A stretch of 34,721 bases of DNA from a bacterium (GCA_030704795.1 JAUYCZ010000010.1:1-34721), one strand, 5' to 3'; shown: positions 1-7,871, counted from the first letter of the stretch. Notes: generated by a model not told the origin, from the letters alone. Made by a program: numbers and translations.

Positions 1-16
1 TTAACGAAACACCCAT

Positions 17-139
17 ATGGCAAAAAGAGCGACGGGAGTCGGGAAAGGTAGAAAATCGCACTCTCATAAAACCAAGAAGCGATTGGCGGCCAAACGGCTG
101 ATGCTTGAAGCTAAGGCCAGCCCAAAAAAGCATAAATAA
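17..139 (+). CDS. small highly basic protein (40 aa)
   Basis: An open frame of 40 codons begins at ATG 17; an in-frame TAA at 2-4 rules out an upstream extension. The product begins MAKRATGVGKGRKSHSHK and is made almost entirely of Lys, Arg, Ala and His, with no membrane segment and no acidic patch. Such composition fits a nucleic-acid-binding peptide or a ribosome-associated protein, but I do not recognise a family; bL32 and bL36 were considered and do not match. A hairpin terminator follows within five bases of the stop, which supports a real transcription unit. No Shine-Dalgarno is seen before the ATG. Confidence 0.6.
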   Translation: MAKRATGVGKGRKSHSHKTKKRLAAKRLMLEAKASPKKHK

Positions 140-143
140 TATT

Positions 144-168
144 GGTTGAGGTCTACCTCAACCGTTTT
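144..168 (+). terminator. rho-independent terminator
   Basis: A perfect 8-bp stem (GGTTGAGG at 144-151, CCTCAACC at 156-163) with a TCTA loop is followed by GTTTTA. It sits five bases after the stop of the 40-aa gene. Confidence 0.65.
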
Positions 169-215
169 ACAGTGAGCAAGGTGGGTGGGGTCGTGAAAAA
201 ATCGCCCACGAGGCG

Positions 216-242
216 CCTGCCTGCCGGTAGGCAGGGTTTTTT
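216..242 (+). terminator. palindromic repeat with T-tract
   Basis: CCTGCCTGCC at 216-225 faces GGTAGGCAGG at 226-235 with one G-T pair, then GGTTTTTTG. The core is the type of GC-rich palindrome often scattered between genes in Patescibacteria (family knowledge). The T-run makes it a usable second terminator. Confidence 0.5.
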
Positions 243-269
243 GCTTGTCTTGAATTTAGGGTCGAAAGA

Positions 270-303
270 CTCACTGTCGAAAGATTTGTCGAAGTGGTAG
301 AAT
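270..303 (+). repeat. 30-bp repeat copy 1, carrying an extended -10 promoter
   Basis: Bases 270-299 (CTCACTGTCGAAAG...GAAGTGGTA) recur exactly at 24373-24402. The copy ends in TGGTAGAAT (295-303), an extended -10 box of TGn-TANAAT form. Exactly six bases later comes ATG at 310. The second copy is also six bases from an ATG. The element therefore appears to carry a promoter to its insertion site. No good -35 box is present, which fits extended -10 promoters. Confidence 0.6.
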
Positions 304-309
304 AACACA

Positions 310-324
310 ATGATGATAAACTAA
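310..324 (+). CDS. possible leaderless mini-ORF (MMIN)
   Basis: Four codons (ATG ATG ATA AAC) and a TAA lie directly at the predicted transcription start of the extended -10 promoter, and end ten bases before the ATG of the 80-aa membrane protein. It could be a leader peptide coupling translation to the next gene, or chance. Nothing but position supports it. Confidence 0.2.
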   Translation: MMIN

Positions 325-334
325 GTTTAGTATC

Positions 335-577
335 ATGGACAAAAAACTTTTAGTTTTAGTCTTAGTCGGAACGGTTTTAGCCGTGGCGGCGGGCGTCGGA
401 GGGTATATTTTTGGCTACCAAAAAGGGTACGGCGCCGGCGTGGAGATCGGTCGAGCGGCGGCGAAAACCGGAGCCAAGGACGTCGTGGCTAATCCCCTGG
501 AAAAGCTGCCCGAGATCAATCCGTTTAAAAAGGTGGTCAACCCGTTTGAGGCGGGCTACGTCAATCCGTTTAAATAG
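335..577 (+). CDS. small single-pass membrane protein with NPF motifs
   Basis: The 80-residue product has one hydrophobic segment near residues 5-27 (LLVLVLVGTVLAVAAGVGGY), followed by a Gly-rich FGYQKGYGAG stretch that could extend helix packing. The C-terminal part has three NPF repeats (NPFKK, NPFEAG, NPFK). Topology is probably N-in with a short basic/acidic outer tail. It lies 11 bases before the secreted Cys-repeat protein and likely shares its mRNA. I do not know the function; the repeated Asn-Pro-Phe could be a docking motif, which is inference only. Confidence 0.75.
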   Translation: MDKKLLVLVLVGTVLAVAAGVGGYIFGYQKGYGAGVEIGRAAAKTGAKDVVANPLEKLPEINPFKKVVNPFEAGYVNPFK

Positions 578-588
578 CCAAAACAGAT

Positions 589-2190
589 ATGAAAAAACTC
601 CTTTTTACCTTCGAGCATAGCGAGAAGGCTAAGATTCCTCTTACCTTCGAGCGTAGCGAGAAGGCTAAGATTCCTCTTATTCTTACTGGAGTCGTTCTGT
701 TTTTTGTCGCTGGCTTTTTTGTTTTCGCGCAAGAGGCGGATCCGCTTTCCCAAATTACCTATCCGGTGGCCGAGTTGGGCGATTGTCAGAGCCGAGAGGC
801 TTGCGAGAGTTATTGCGACCAGCCCGAAAACATGGCGCCCTGCCTGGATTTCGCCGAGTCCCATAACTTGATTTCTCCGGAAGAACTGTCCCTGGCTCGA
901 AAAATGCTGCTGGTCGGCGAAACGGCCGGACCGGGCAATTGCCGCGGCCAGGCGCAATGCCAAGCCTATTGCGATGACATCAATAACATTGAAGAATGCT
1001 TGGCTTTTGGCGAGGAGCACGGTTTGATTCCAGCCGATGAATTGGCCGAAGCCCAGAAGGTGGCCGCCGCCATCAAGCGGGGGGTCAAGCCGCCGAATTG
1101 CCGGAGCAAAAAGGAATGCGGTGTTTATTGCGGCCAGTCGGAAAACATGGAAGAATGCCTGGTTTTTGGCGAAGCGGCCGGCTTGATTCCGCCGGAAGAA
1201 CTGGGCGAGGCGAGAAAAGTTTTAGCCGCCGTGAAAAAGGGCGCCAAGCTCCCGGGCTGCCGGGGCAAGGCCGACTGCGACGTTTATTGCTCCCAAGACG
1301 AACATTTTCAAGAATGTTTGGACTTCGCCGAGGCCGCTGGCTTTATGTCTCCAGAAGAAGCGATCATGGTCAGGAAAACCGGCGGCAAGGGGCCGGGCGG
1401 CTGCCGGGGCAAAGAAGTCTGCGAGGCTTTTTGTGAAGATCCGGCCAACGCCGAAGCCTGCGTTGATTTCGCCGTCCAGTACGGTTTTATGGAAGCCCAA
1501 GAGGCCGAACAGGCCAAGAAAATGATGAAGCTGGGTATCCGGGGCGGACCAGGAGGTTGCAAAGGGAGAGAAGAATGCGAAGCTTTTTGTGATGAATTAA
1601 GCCACTTGGTTGAATGCGTTGACTTTGCCGAAAAAGCCGGTTTTATGAATTCAGAAGAAGCGGTGAGGGCCAGAAGAATGGCCGAACTGGGAATTGTCGG
1701 CGGACCGGGCGGCTGCAAGGGCAAGGAAGAATGCGAAGCGTTTTGTCAGAATCCGGAAAACGGTCAGGCGTGCGTTGATTTTGCCGTCAAGGCCGGCGAC
1801 ATCAGTCCAGAAGAAGCCGAAAGGGCCAGGCAGGGAATGGAAATGATGCAACGGCAGAGATCGTCAGGGCCCGAGGGTTTTCCGGAAATACCGGGTCAAA
1901 TTCCCGGACAATTTCCGGAAGGAATGACGCCGCCAGAAGGAATGAGGCAACCGCCAACGCCAGAAGAGATGGAAAAGATGGAACAAGAAGGCCAGAAAAG
2001 GGCCAGGGAGCAGGTAGAACAAATGATTCCCGGCGCCGGCCCGGTGTCGCCACCGGAAGGAGGACAATCGCCGCTAATGCCCGAAGGAGTGCCGCCGGTC
2101 CAAATTTCGCCCGTGGAGAACCCGCCCCAATCGTTTCTCGAAAGGGCGCAGAACTTTTTGGCCGACACCTTGTTTTTACTCCGTAAATAA
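589..2190 (+). CDS. secreted protein with seven Cys4 repeats and Pro-rich tail
   Basis: This 533-residue protein has a hydrophobic signal or anchor segment at about 31-47, ending in VFA before QEAD, a plausible signal peptidase site. From residue 66 there are seven tandem repeats of about 45 residues. Each has the spacing C-x5-C-x3-C-x8-C followed by a helix-like stretch (DFAE..G.ISPEEA..A). Later copies are nearly identical (GCRGKEVCEAFC, GCKGREECEAFC, GCKGKEECEAFC), indicating recent duplication. Residues from about 415 on are rich in Pro, Gly, Met and Gln. The 28 repeat cysteines suggest disulfide-stabilised or metal-binding modules outside the membrane. The N-terminus before the hydrophobic segment contains a duplicated 12-residue insertion (FEHSEKAKIPLT / FERSEKAKIPLI) encoded by a DNA repeat. 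Function unknown; an envelope or surface role is inferred. Confidence 0.85.
   Translation: MKKLLFTFEHSEKAKIPLTFERSEKAKIPLILTGVVLFFVAGFFVFAQEADPLSQITYPVAELGDCQSREACESYCDQPENMAPCLDFAESHNLISPEELSLARKMLLVGETAGPGNCRGQAQCQAYCDDINNIEECLAFGEEHGLIPADELAEAQKVAAAIKRGVKPPNCRSKKECGVYCGQSENMEECLVFGEAAGLIPPEELGEARKVLAAVKKGAKLPGCRGKADCDVYCSQDEHFQECLDFAEAAGFMSPEEAIMVRKTGGKGPGGCRGKEVCEAFCEDPANAEACVDFAVQYGFMEAQEAEQAKKMMKLGIRGGPGGCKGREECEAFCDELSHLVECVDFAEKAGFMNSEEAVRARRMAELGIVGGPGGCKGKEECEAFCQNPENGQACVDFAVKAGDISPEEAERARQGMEMMQRQRSSGPEGFPEIPGQIPGQFPEGMTPPEGMRQPPTPEEMEKMEQEGQKRAREQVEQMIPGAGPVSPPEGGQSPLMPEGVPPVQISPVENPPQSFLERAQNFLADTLFLLRK
606..677 (+). repeat. two tandem 36-bp units inside the signal region of the Cys-repeat gene
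   Basis: Units at 606-641 and 642-677 differ at one base (A617 against G653). Each holds CCTTC-N11-GAAGG, and the internal bases GAGC.TAGCGA match the repeats at 11229-11250 and 25420-25440. The 36-base period keeps the reading frame and adds 12 residues per copy. Confidence 0.85.
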
Positions 2191-2203
2191 AACGGTATTT
2201 AAT

Positions 2204-3010
2204 ATGACCAAGAGAATAATTGTTTTAACAATATTAATCATATCTATACTTGGTGGTCTTGGGTTTATTCTCTACAGCCAATTCTTTTTAGAGAAAGCCC
2301 CGGCGCCCGGGCTGGGAAGAATCGATGAGATAAAAAAGAGAGGCGAGATTATCATCGGCACCGATGCCACCTATCCGCCCATGGAAAGCCTGGACGAACA
2401 GGGAAACTTCTTCGGCATGGATATAGACATTGCCAGGGAGATTGCCTCAGATCTTGGCGTTAAAGCAAAATTCAAGAATATTATTTGGGAAGAAATTTTT
2501 GATGCGGCCAAGAACGGGGAAGCCGATATGATCATATCGGCCATCACCATCACCAGGGAAAGGACGGAGACTCTGGCTTTTTCTGACCCCTATTTTAATG
2601 CCGGTCAGGTCATTGTCGGCGCGATAGATAAGCAGGGAATCATTAGCGGGCCAAAAGACCTCAAGGAATATAGGGTGGGGGTTCAGGTCGGAACCACCAG
2701 CGAAGTCGAGGCGCGGAAATATGCCGCTAATCCGTCTCTAGTGAACACTTATGAGAATTACGATTTAGCCAAGGAAGACTTACTGAAGGGGAAGATCGAC
2801 GCCATCATTATTGATTATCCGGCCGCGGTGGGAATGATCGCCAAAGAAGAAAGATTACAAATAGCCGGAGAAATCTTTACCCAGGAGTTTTACGGAATTG
2901 CCATTCAAAAAGATCAGCCAGGATTGCTTTCGCAGATTAATAAAACCATCCGGCGGCTCAAGCAGGAAGGGGGACTCCGGAGAATAGAAGAAGGGTGGTT
3001 AGGCCAATGA
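2204..3010 (+). CDS. amino-acid-type solute-binding protein (SBP_bac_3 family)
   Basis: The 268-residue product starts with a membrane segment (about 5-28), then the typical family 3 solute-binding opening RGEIIIGTDATYPPMES near residues 46-62 and GMDIDIAREIA. Later family signatures include DMIISAITITRERTETLAFSDPY and the hinge region GVQVGTTSEVEA. No lipobox Cys follows the hydrophobic segment, so it is probably anchored by an uncleaved helix. No ABC permease or ATPase lies nearby. It overlaps by four bases (ATGA) with a Cache-like/HAMP gene, so it may act as a ligand sensor feeding that protein rather than as a transport component. The family call is firm; the signalling role is inference. 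Confidence 0.88.
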   Translation: MTKRIIVLTILIISILGGLGFILYSQFFLEKAPAPGLGRIDEIKKRGEIIIGTDATYPPMESLDEQGNFFGMDIDIAREIASDLGVKAKFKNIIWEEIFDAAKNGEADMIISAITITRERTETLAFSDPYFNAGQVIVGAIDKQGIISGPKDLKEYRVGVQVGTTSEVEARKYAANPSLVNTYENYDLAKEDLLKGKIDAIIIDYPAAVGMIAKEERLQIAGEIFTQEFYGIAIQKDQPGLLSQINKTIRRLKQEGGLRRIEEGWLGQ

Positions 3011-3936
3011 TGAAATTTAAACCTAATCTTCAATTCGAGTTGCTCATTGTCGTTGCTTTGGTCATTATTTTGACCCTTTCAGTTTTTTATTATTTGAGCG
3101 TCGATAACCAAAATAAGATTTTTCGTGATTCTTTTCGCGGTTCGGCCATCAGTTTGGCCCATGCGCTTGACGCCGGCATTGGCAGCAAGAACGAATTAAA
3201 CGACGTGGCCAAACTGCAATCCAATATTTACAAGATGATATGGCTCAGCTCTAATATTGTTGGCATCAGTATTAGTTTGCCCGTTGAAAACGGTTTAAAA
3301 ATTATCGCCTCTAACGACGCTAGCCTGATTGGAGAAATGGCCATTCCAGAAAGTCTGGCCGTCTATCAAGACGGGACGATTTCCACTAAGGTTGTGACCG
3401 AAGCCGATGGCGCCAAGGTGCTCAGAGTCATTACTCCGGTTTATATTGGCGGCCGAAGAGTCGGCATTTACAATATAAAGCTATCCTTAGACCCCTTAGA
3501 AAAAGTTATCGCCGAAACGAAAAGAGAGTTTTTATTGATTACCTTGATGTCCATCCTGGCCATCATCGGCATCCTTTCTTTTTCAATAAAAATTACCGTC
3601 ATCGATCCGATCAAACAATTGCTGAGCGGAATGGATAAAATTGGCAGCGGCGGATTAGACTATCGGGTTAAGACCAAGAGACAAGATGAAATCGGCGATT
3701 TGTTTTCCAGTCTCAATGTCATGGCGGAAAAATTAAAAGACAGGACCGAAGCCTTGAAGAGAGAAAGAGAGGGGCTGGCCGAAAAAGTCGCGCAAAAAAC
3801 GAAAGAGCTTCAAGAAAAAGTTGATGACTTGGAGAAATTTAACAAACTGACAATCGGCCGAGAAATAAAAATGGTCGAGCTGAAAAAAGAAATCGATAAA
3901 TTGAAGCAAACATCGAAAAGTGACGAATCAAAATAA
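3007..3936 (+). CDS. membrane sensor: Cache-like outer domain, HAMP, coiled coil, no kinase
   Basis: ATG 3007 overlaps the upstream stop as ATGA and is preferred over GTG 2995. The 309-residue product has a first membrane helix at about 11-31, an extracytoplasmic domain of about 140 residues with Cache-like fold features, a second helix at about 171-192, then a HAMP domain (DPIKQLLSGMDKIGSGGLD, DEIGDLFSSLNVMAEKL). It finishes in a long coiled coil from about 246 ending ELKKEIDKLKQ. Normally such an arrangement continues into a histidine kinase or cyclase; here it stops cleanly, with no kinase gene beside it. The last 35 residues closely resemble the end of the coiled-coil protein at 5193-5648. 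It probably transmits a signal to a partner encoded elsewhere. Confidence 0.85.
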   Translation: MMKFKPNLQFELLIVVALVIILTLSVFYYLSVDNQNKIFRDSFRGSAISLAHALDAGIGSKNELNDVAKLQSNIYKMIWLSSNIVGISISLPVENGLKIIASNDASLIGEMAIPESLAVYQDGTISTKVVTEADGAKVLRVITPVYIGGRRVGIYNIKLSLDPLEKVIAETKREFLLITLMSILAIIGILSFSIKITVIDPIKQLLSGMDKIGSGGLDYRVKTKRQDEIGDLFSSLNVMAEKLKDRTEALKREREGLAEKVAQKTKELQEKVDDLEKFNKLTIGREIKMVELKKEIDKLKQTSKSDESK

Positions 3937-3960
3937 TAAATAGGATAAAAAAATAAACAA

Positions 3961-3987
3961 GTTTAGCCTTTTTGCTAAACAAAAAGG
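3961..3987 (+). promoter_or_regulatory. two mutually exclusive hairpins before the FIST gene
   Basis: Stem A pairs GTTTAGC (3961-3967) with GCTAAAC (3974-3980). Stem B pairs CCTTTTTG (3967-3974) with CAAAAAGG (3980-3987). Both are perfect and share bases, so only one can form. Stem B would bury AAAAAGG, the only purine-rich stretch before ATG 4001. This could be a simple switch for translation of the FIST gene, or a weak terminator. Function is inference. Confidence 0.45.
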
Positions 3988-4000
3988 TAATCTTAAAACC

Positions 4001-5188
4001 ATGATAAAAACAGCCGTCGGTATCAGCGACAATAAAGATTCTTTTGAGGCCGGATCTTCTGCTTGTCAGCAAGCGATGGATAAAGTTGGCGGCCGGGCTA
4101 AATTAATTATCGTTTTTTCTTCGGTCAGTCACGATCAGGAAAAGATGATTAGCGGCGTCCGGTCTGTTTCCAAGGAGATTCCCCTTGTCGGTTGCAGCGA
4201 TTCGGGTGAAATCACCACCAACGGCCCAACCTCGGGACAGGTGGCGGTCATGGCCCTTAACGCCGATAATATAGATTTTGTCATCGGCATTGGCCTGGGA
4301 ACGGATAAGGATTCTTATGCGGCCGGGATGGCTGCGGCTAAAGAAGTAAAAGAAAAATCTACTAAAGAATTATCCTTGCTCATGACATTTTTGGACGGTT
4401 TGGCCGAAAACGGAGCCGCCGTTGTCAGGGGCCTTCAGGAAGTTTTAGGAAAAAACTTACCGATTGTGGGCGGCTCGGCCGGAGACGATTTTCTCTTCAA
4501 AAAGACTTTCCAATATTATAACGATCGAATTATGACGAATGCCGTGATTAGCATTGGTTTTTCCGGTGAATTTTCCTTTGGCGTCGGGGTGCGGCACGGC
4601 TGGGAGCCAATCGGTTTGCCCATGAAGGTTACCGAAGCCAAGGGTTCGAGAATAATCAAAGTGAATGGTCGCCCGGCTCTTTCGATTTATGAAGATTACT
4701 TTGGGAAAAAAGCGGAAGAATTGATTAGGGAACCGATTGCCAAAATGGCCTATACTTATCCTCTCGGCATGAGCGTTGAGGGATCGGAAGAGCTTTTGAT
4801 TCGGGACGTAGTCATTGCCAATGAACAAGGCGAAATCACTTGCGCCGCCGAAATCCCCGAAGGCTCTGATATCCGATTAATGTTAGGGGACGCCGACAAA
4901 GCAATCCGGGCCGCCCGGGAAGCGGCTGAAGGGGCTTTGGATCAACTCAAAGGGAAAAAGCCGGTTGCGATTTTTATTTTTGATTGCATGGCTCGTTGCA
5001 AATTATTAGGCCAGGGCATCAGGACTCAAGAAGAGATTGTGGCTATTCAAGAGGTTTTGGGCAAGGACGTTCCGCTGATCGGCTTTTATACTTACGGAGA
5101 ATTGGCGCCTCTGGCCGGAGAAATTGGTCCAAAGTGCCATTCGGTTTTCCATAACGAAACCATGACTTTAATGGTCTTGGGAGAGTAG
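4001..5188 (+). CDS. FIST domain sensory protein (FIST_N + FIST_C)
   Basis: The 395-residue protein has the standard FIST order. The N-terminal half has the pattern of a small-molecule sensor ([52 protein letters not shown]). The C-terminal FIST_C half includes [16 protein letters not shown] and ends with [11 protein letters not shown] and [16 protein letters not shown] domains are soluble sensors proposed to bind amino acids or other small ligands and usually feed kinases or chemotaxis proteins (family knowledge). Here the domain stands alone, with no transmembrane helix. It lies four bases before a coiled-coil protein that could be its output adaptor, and 64 bases after the HAMP protein, with a hairpin switch between them. 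Confidence 0.9.
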   Translation: MIKTAVGISDNKDSFEAGSSACQQAMDKVGGRAKLIIVFSSVSHDQEKMISGVRSVSKEIPLVGCSDSGEITTNGPTSGQVAVMALNADNIDFVIGIGLGTDKDSYAAGMAAAKEVKEKSTKELSLLMTFLDGLAENGAAVVRGLQEVLGKNLPIVGGSAGDDFLFKKTFQYYNDRIMTNAVISIGFSGEFSFGVGVRHGWEPIGLPMKVTEAKGSRIIKVNGRPALSIYEDYFGKKAEELIREPIAKMAYTYPLGMSVEGSEELLIRDVVIANEQGEITCAAEIPEGSDIRLMLGDADKAIRAAREAAEGALDQLKGKKPVAIFIFDCMARCKLLGQGIRTQEEIVAIQEVLGKDVPLIGFYTYGELAPLAGEIGPKCHSVFHNETMTLMVLGE

Positions 5189-5192
5189 CGGA

Positions 5193-5648
5193 ATGGACTT
5201 AATTAAGTTAATTAGAGAAAAAATTAGGGGAGTTAAAAGACCTGAATTACCGACGGCGGTGTTTGATATTAATAATGATCAGGCAGATAAAGAAAAGATC
5301 ATTATTGAATTGGATCGCATCGCCAAAATGTTGATTAAGCGGGATTTTTCCTTAATGGAAATTAAGGAAAAACGCGAAGCAGAATTAGTCGAATTAAAGA
5401 AAACCAAGCAAGCGCTGGAAGAAGCTAAAGCAGTCTTAGAGATTAGAGTGGAAGAGAGGACCAAGCAATTACAGGATTTAACCAAGAGTCTCGAAGAAAA
5501 AATTGAAGAAAGAACAAAAGAACTGCAAGAAAAAGTAGCGGACCTGGAAAGATTTAATAAACTAGTTGTCGACCGGGAATTAAAAATGATTGAGCTAAAG
5601 AAAGAGTTGGAGGAATGCCGCGGTAAGCTTTCCAAGCCGCGCCAATAG
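5193..5648 (+). CDS. coiled-coil linker protein resembling a kinase input region without kinase
   Basis: The 151-residue product is almost wholly helical. Residues 38-60 ([20 protein letters not shown]) resemble the linker that precedes PAS/GAF and histidine-kinase modules in patescibacterial sensors. Repeats of the form EERTKQLQ and EERTKELQ follow, typical of HAMP-to-kinase stalks. The end, [20 protein letters not shown], is nearly the same as FNKLTIGREIKMVELKKEID in the HAMP protein. No DHp histidine or ATPase domain follows. It starts four bases after FIST, so the two are probably co-translated. I infer an adaptor that dimerises with the HAMP protein or with a distant kinase through the shared end. 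Confidence 0.75.
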   Translation: MDLIKLIREKIRGVKRPELPTAVFDINNDQADKEKIIIELDRIAKMLIKRDFSLMEIKEKREAELVELKKTKQALEEAKAVLEIRVEERTKQLQDLTKSLEEKIEERTKELQEKVADLERFNKLVVDRELKMIELKKELEECRGKLSKPRQ

Positions 5649-5673
5649 CTAAGCCCAATCTTTATCCGCGGAA

Positions 5674-5697
5674 TCGCGCTTAAAGCGCATTTTTTTA
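5674..5697 (+). terminator. rho-independent terminator ending the sensory operon
   Basis: GCGC at 5676-5679 pairs with GCGC at 5685-5688 (extendable through GCGCTT/AAGCGC), followed by ATTTTTTTATC. It separates the coiled-coil gene from typA. Confidence 0.6.
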
Positions 5698-5712
5698 TCA
5701 TTAATTCAATCT

Positions 5713-7512
5713 ATGGAAATCAGGAACATTGCCATTATTGCCCATGTTGACCATGGGAAAACCAGCCTCACCGACGCCTTGTTGCGCCAGACCGGAATGA
5801 TTGAAGGCGGCGTCAGTATGGATTCTAACGATCTGGAAAAGGAGCGCGGCATTACTATTTATTCAAAAAATGCCTCTATTTTCTATCAGGGCACAAAAAT
5901 AAATCTGGTGGACACGCCCGGCCACGCCGACTTCAGCTCAGAAGTAGAACGCGTTTTAAGGTCGATTGATTCGGTGCTTTTGGTGGTGGACGCCCAGGAC
6001 GGTCCCATGCCCCAAACAAAGTTTGTCCTTAAAAAATCCCTGGAACTCGGATTGAAACCAATCGTCGTTGTCAATAAAATAGATAAGCCAACCGCTCGGC
6101 CAGAATGGGCGCGTGACGAAGTCCTCAATCTTTTCATTGATCTCGGCGCCAATGACGAACAGTTAGATTTTGTCACGGTTTATGCCATCGCCAAAAACGG
6201 AATTTCTAAACTTCATTTAGAAGATGAGTCGAGCGATCTGACGACGCTGTTGGAGACGATCTTAAAAGAAGTTCCGGCCGCTTCTTCTGACGAATTGAAC
6301 CTCAAGCCGTTCCGGTTTCAGCCATTTAATCTCGGCTACGATGATTTTATGGGCCGTCTGGCCATCGGCCGAATCTACGAGGGAGTGATAAAATCAGGCC
6401 GTAATGTTTTTGTCAAAAAACCGGGGAGAGAAGAAGCCGTTCCCGGAAAAGTCACAAAATTATTTACTTTCCGCGGCCTTGAGCGGCAAGAGGTCGAAGA
6501 GGCCGTCGCCGGAGAAATTGTGATGCTGGCCGGTTTGCCCGATATTTATATCGGGGAAACTATTTGCGCCGATCCGTCGCAATCAGCTTTGCCCGCCATC
6601 AACATTGACGAACCGACGATCTCTCTTAATTTTTTAGCCAACAATTCTCCTTTGGCCGGCCAGGAAGGGAAACTCGTCACCAGCCGCCAGATCAGAGAAC
6701 GCCTGGAAAAGGAGATTGAAGTCAACGTGGGGCTGAAAATAGATTTTTCTGCCAGCGAATATTTCAAAGTTTACGGTCGAGGGGAGCTCCACATCGCTAT
6801 TCTGCTGGAAAATATGAGGCGGGAGGGATACGAGTTGCAAGTTTCTCAGCCGCAAGTCATTTTTAAAGAAAAAGACGGCATCAAACTAGAACCCTTTGAG
6901 GAAATCACGATTGACGTTCCGGTCGGAATGACAGGTACGGTTATAGAAAAACTTTCAAAAAGAAAGGGCCGGCTGGTTAATATAAAGCAGGAACAGGGGT
7001 TCTCGAGAATTGTCTTTGAAATACCGACGAGATGTTTTCTGGGCTATCGGGGCGAATTTATCATTGATACGCGCGGGGAAGGGATAATGTGCGGCCAGGT
7101 TATCGGTTTTCGTCCTTACGTCGGAGAAATAGAGCACCGCGTGGTCGGATCGATGGTTTCCATGGCCAGCGGGAAAGCGCTCGGTTATTCGCTTTGGAAT
7201 CTCCAGGAGCGCGGCACTCTTTACATCGGCGCCGGAACCAACGTTTACGAAGGGATGGTGGTCGGCAACGTTTCCAAGGGAAATGATCTGGCCGTCAATC
7301 CGACGAAAGGAAAACACCTCTCGAATATGCGGTCAAAAAGTTCCGACGAGGCGATCGTGCTCGTTCCTCCCATCGAGATTACCCTGGAAAGGGGATTGGA
7401 AATAATGAATGAAGATGAATATCTTGAGGTGACGCCCCGAAGCATCAGATTAAGGAAAAAGTTTCTGACGGAGTTAGACCGGGTCCGCGCAAAAAGACAG
7501 TTGACAAATTAA
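5713..7512 (+). CDS. typA: ribosome-associated translational GTPase TypA/BipA
   Basis: The 599-residue length matches TypA. The G domain shows AHVDHGKT (residues 10-17), the switch region with RGITI, DTPGHADF and NKID. The TypA-specific C-terminal part is present (GYRGEFIIDTRGEGIM, followed by SGKALGYSLWNLQERG and GMVVGNVSKGNDLAVNPTKG). TypA binds the 70S ribosome and supports ribosome assembly and growth under stress or cold. A cold-shock gene follows about 100 bases downstream. No frameshift or missing motif was seen; the start ATG is the only sensible one. Confidence 0.97.
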   Translation: MEIRNIAIIAHVDHGKTSLTDALLRQTGMIEGGVSMDSNDLEKERGITIYSKNASIFYQGTKINLVDTPGHADFSSEVERVLRSIDSVLLVVDAQDGPMPQTKFVLKKSLELGLKPIVVVNKIDKPTARPEWARDEVLNLFIDLGANDEQLDFVTVYAIAKNGISKLHLEDESSDLTTLLETILKEVPAASSDELNLKPFRFQPFNLGYDDFMGRLAIGRIYEGVIKSGRNVFVKKPGREEAVPGKVTKLFTFRGLERQEVEEAVAGEIVMLAGLPDIYIGETICADPSQSALPAINIDEPTISLNFLANNSPLAGQEGKLVTSRQIRERLEKEIEVNVGLKIDFSASEYFKVYGRGELHIAILLENMRREGYELQVSQPQVIFKEKDGIKLEPFEEITIDVPVGMTGTVIEKLSKRKGRLVNIKQEQGFSRIVFEIPTRCFLGYRGEFIIDTRGEGIMCGQVIGFRPYVGEIEHRVVGSMVSMASGKALGYSLWNLQERGTLYIGAGTNVYEGMVVGNVSKGNDLAVNPTKGKHLSNMRSKSSDEAIVLVPPIEITLERGLEIMNEDEYLEVTPRSIRLRKKFLTELDRVRAKRQLTN

Positions 7513-7592
7513 TCTTTAAATGTTAACTTTATCACGAGGTAGTTGCCTAACTAAAATGTGGTCGAGTTTTTTCGGGGAACTAAGCTTTAGGA

Positions 7593-7598
7593 TAAAAT
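7593..7598 (+). promoter_or_regulatory. possible -10 box for the cold-shock gene
   Basis: TAAAAT lies 16 bases before ATG 7615. No convincing -35 is seen 17 bases upstream. Weak call. Confidence 0.3.
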
Positions 7599-7614
7599 AT
7601 TAATAACAACCATC

Positions 7615-7827
7615 ATGGAAGGAACAATCAAAACCCTGACTGATAAGGGATTTGGATTCATTACCGTTGACGGTGAAGAAAAAGACTTGTTTTTTCACGG
7701 CAACGAGCTCAAGGGCGTCAGCTACGCCGAGCTGAAGGTCGGCGACAAAGTGTCTTTTGACAAAGCCGATTCTCCCAAAGGACCCAACGCCACCAACGTC
7801 ACCCGCGTCCAAGAACCGACTCAGTAA
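7615..7827 (+). CDS. cold-shock domain RNA chaperone
   Basis: The 70-residue protein is a single cold-shock OB domain: GTIK at the start, RNP1-like KGFGFI at 11-16 and RNP2-like DLFFH at 24-28, with the usual VGDKVSFD and a Lys/Asn-rich end. It binds single-stranded RNA and DNA and melts structures. It is followed at once by a strong terminator and stands as a single-gene unit after typA. Csp paralogue cannot be assigned from sequence alone. Confidence 0.93.
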   Translation: MEGTIKTLTDKGFGFITVDGEEKDLFFHGNELKGVSYAELKVGDKVSFDKADSPKGPNATNVTRVQEPTQ

Positions 7828-7840
7828 ACTCAGACAGATG

Positions 7841-7871
7841 AAAATCAAGCTCGTTCTCGAGCTTGGTTTTT
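7841..7871 (+). terminator. strong terminator after cold-shock gene
   Basis: CAAGCTCG (7846-7853) pairs with CGAGCTTG (7858-7865) across a TTCT loop, preceded by AAAAT and followed by GTTTTTC, so it could work in both directions. Confidence 0.85.

Noticed and set aside
1308-1724. Long antisense open frame in the Cys-repeat gene
   Set aside because: It mirrors the repeated sense codons and has no independent motif; other antisense frames inside real genes were dropped for the same reason.
780-1830. CRISPR array
   Set aside because: The periodic similarity is coding for protein repeats of about 45 residues; there are no short identical repeats with unique spacers and no cas genes.
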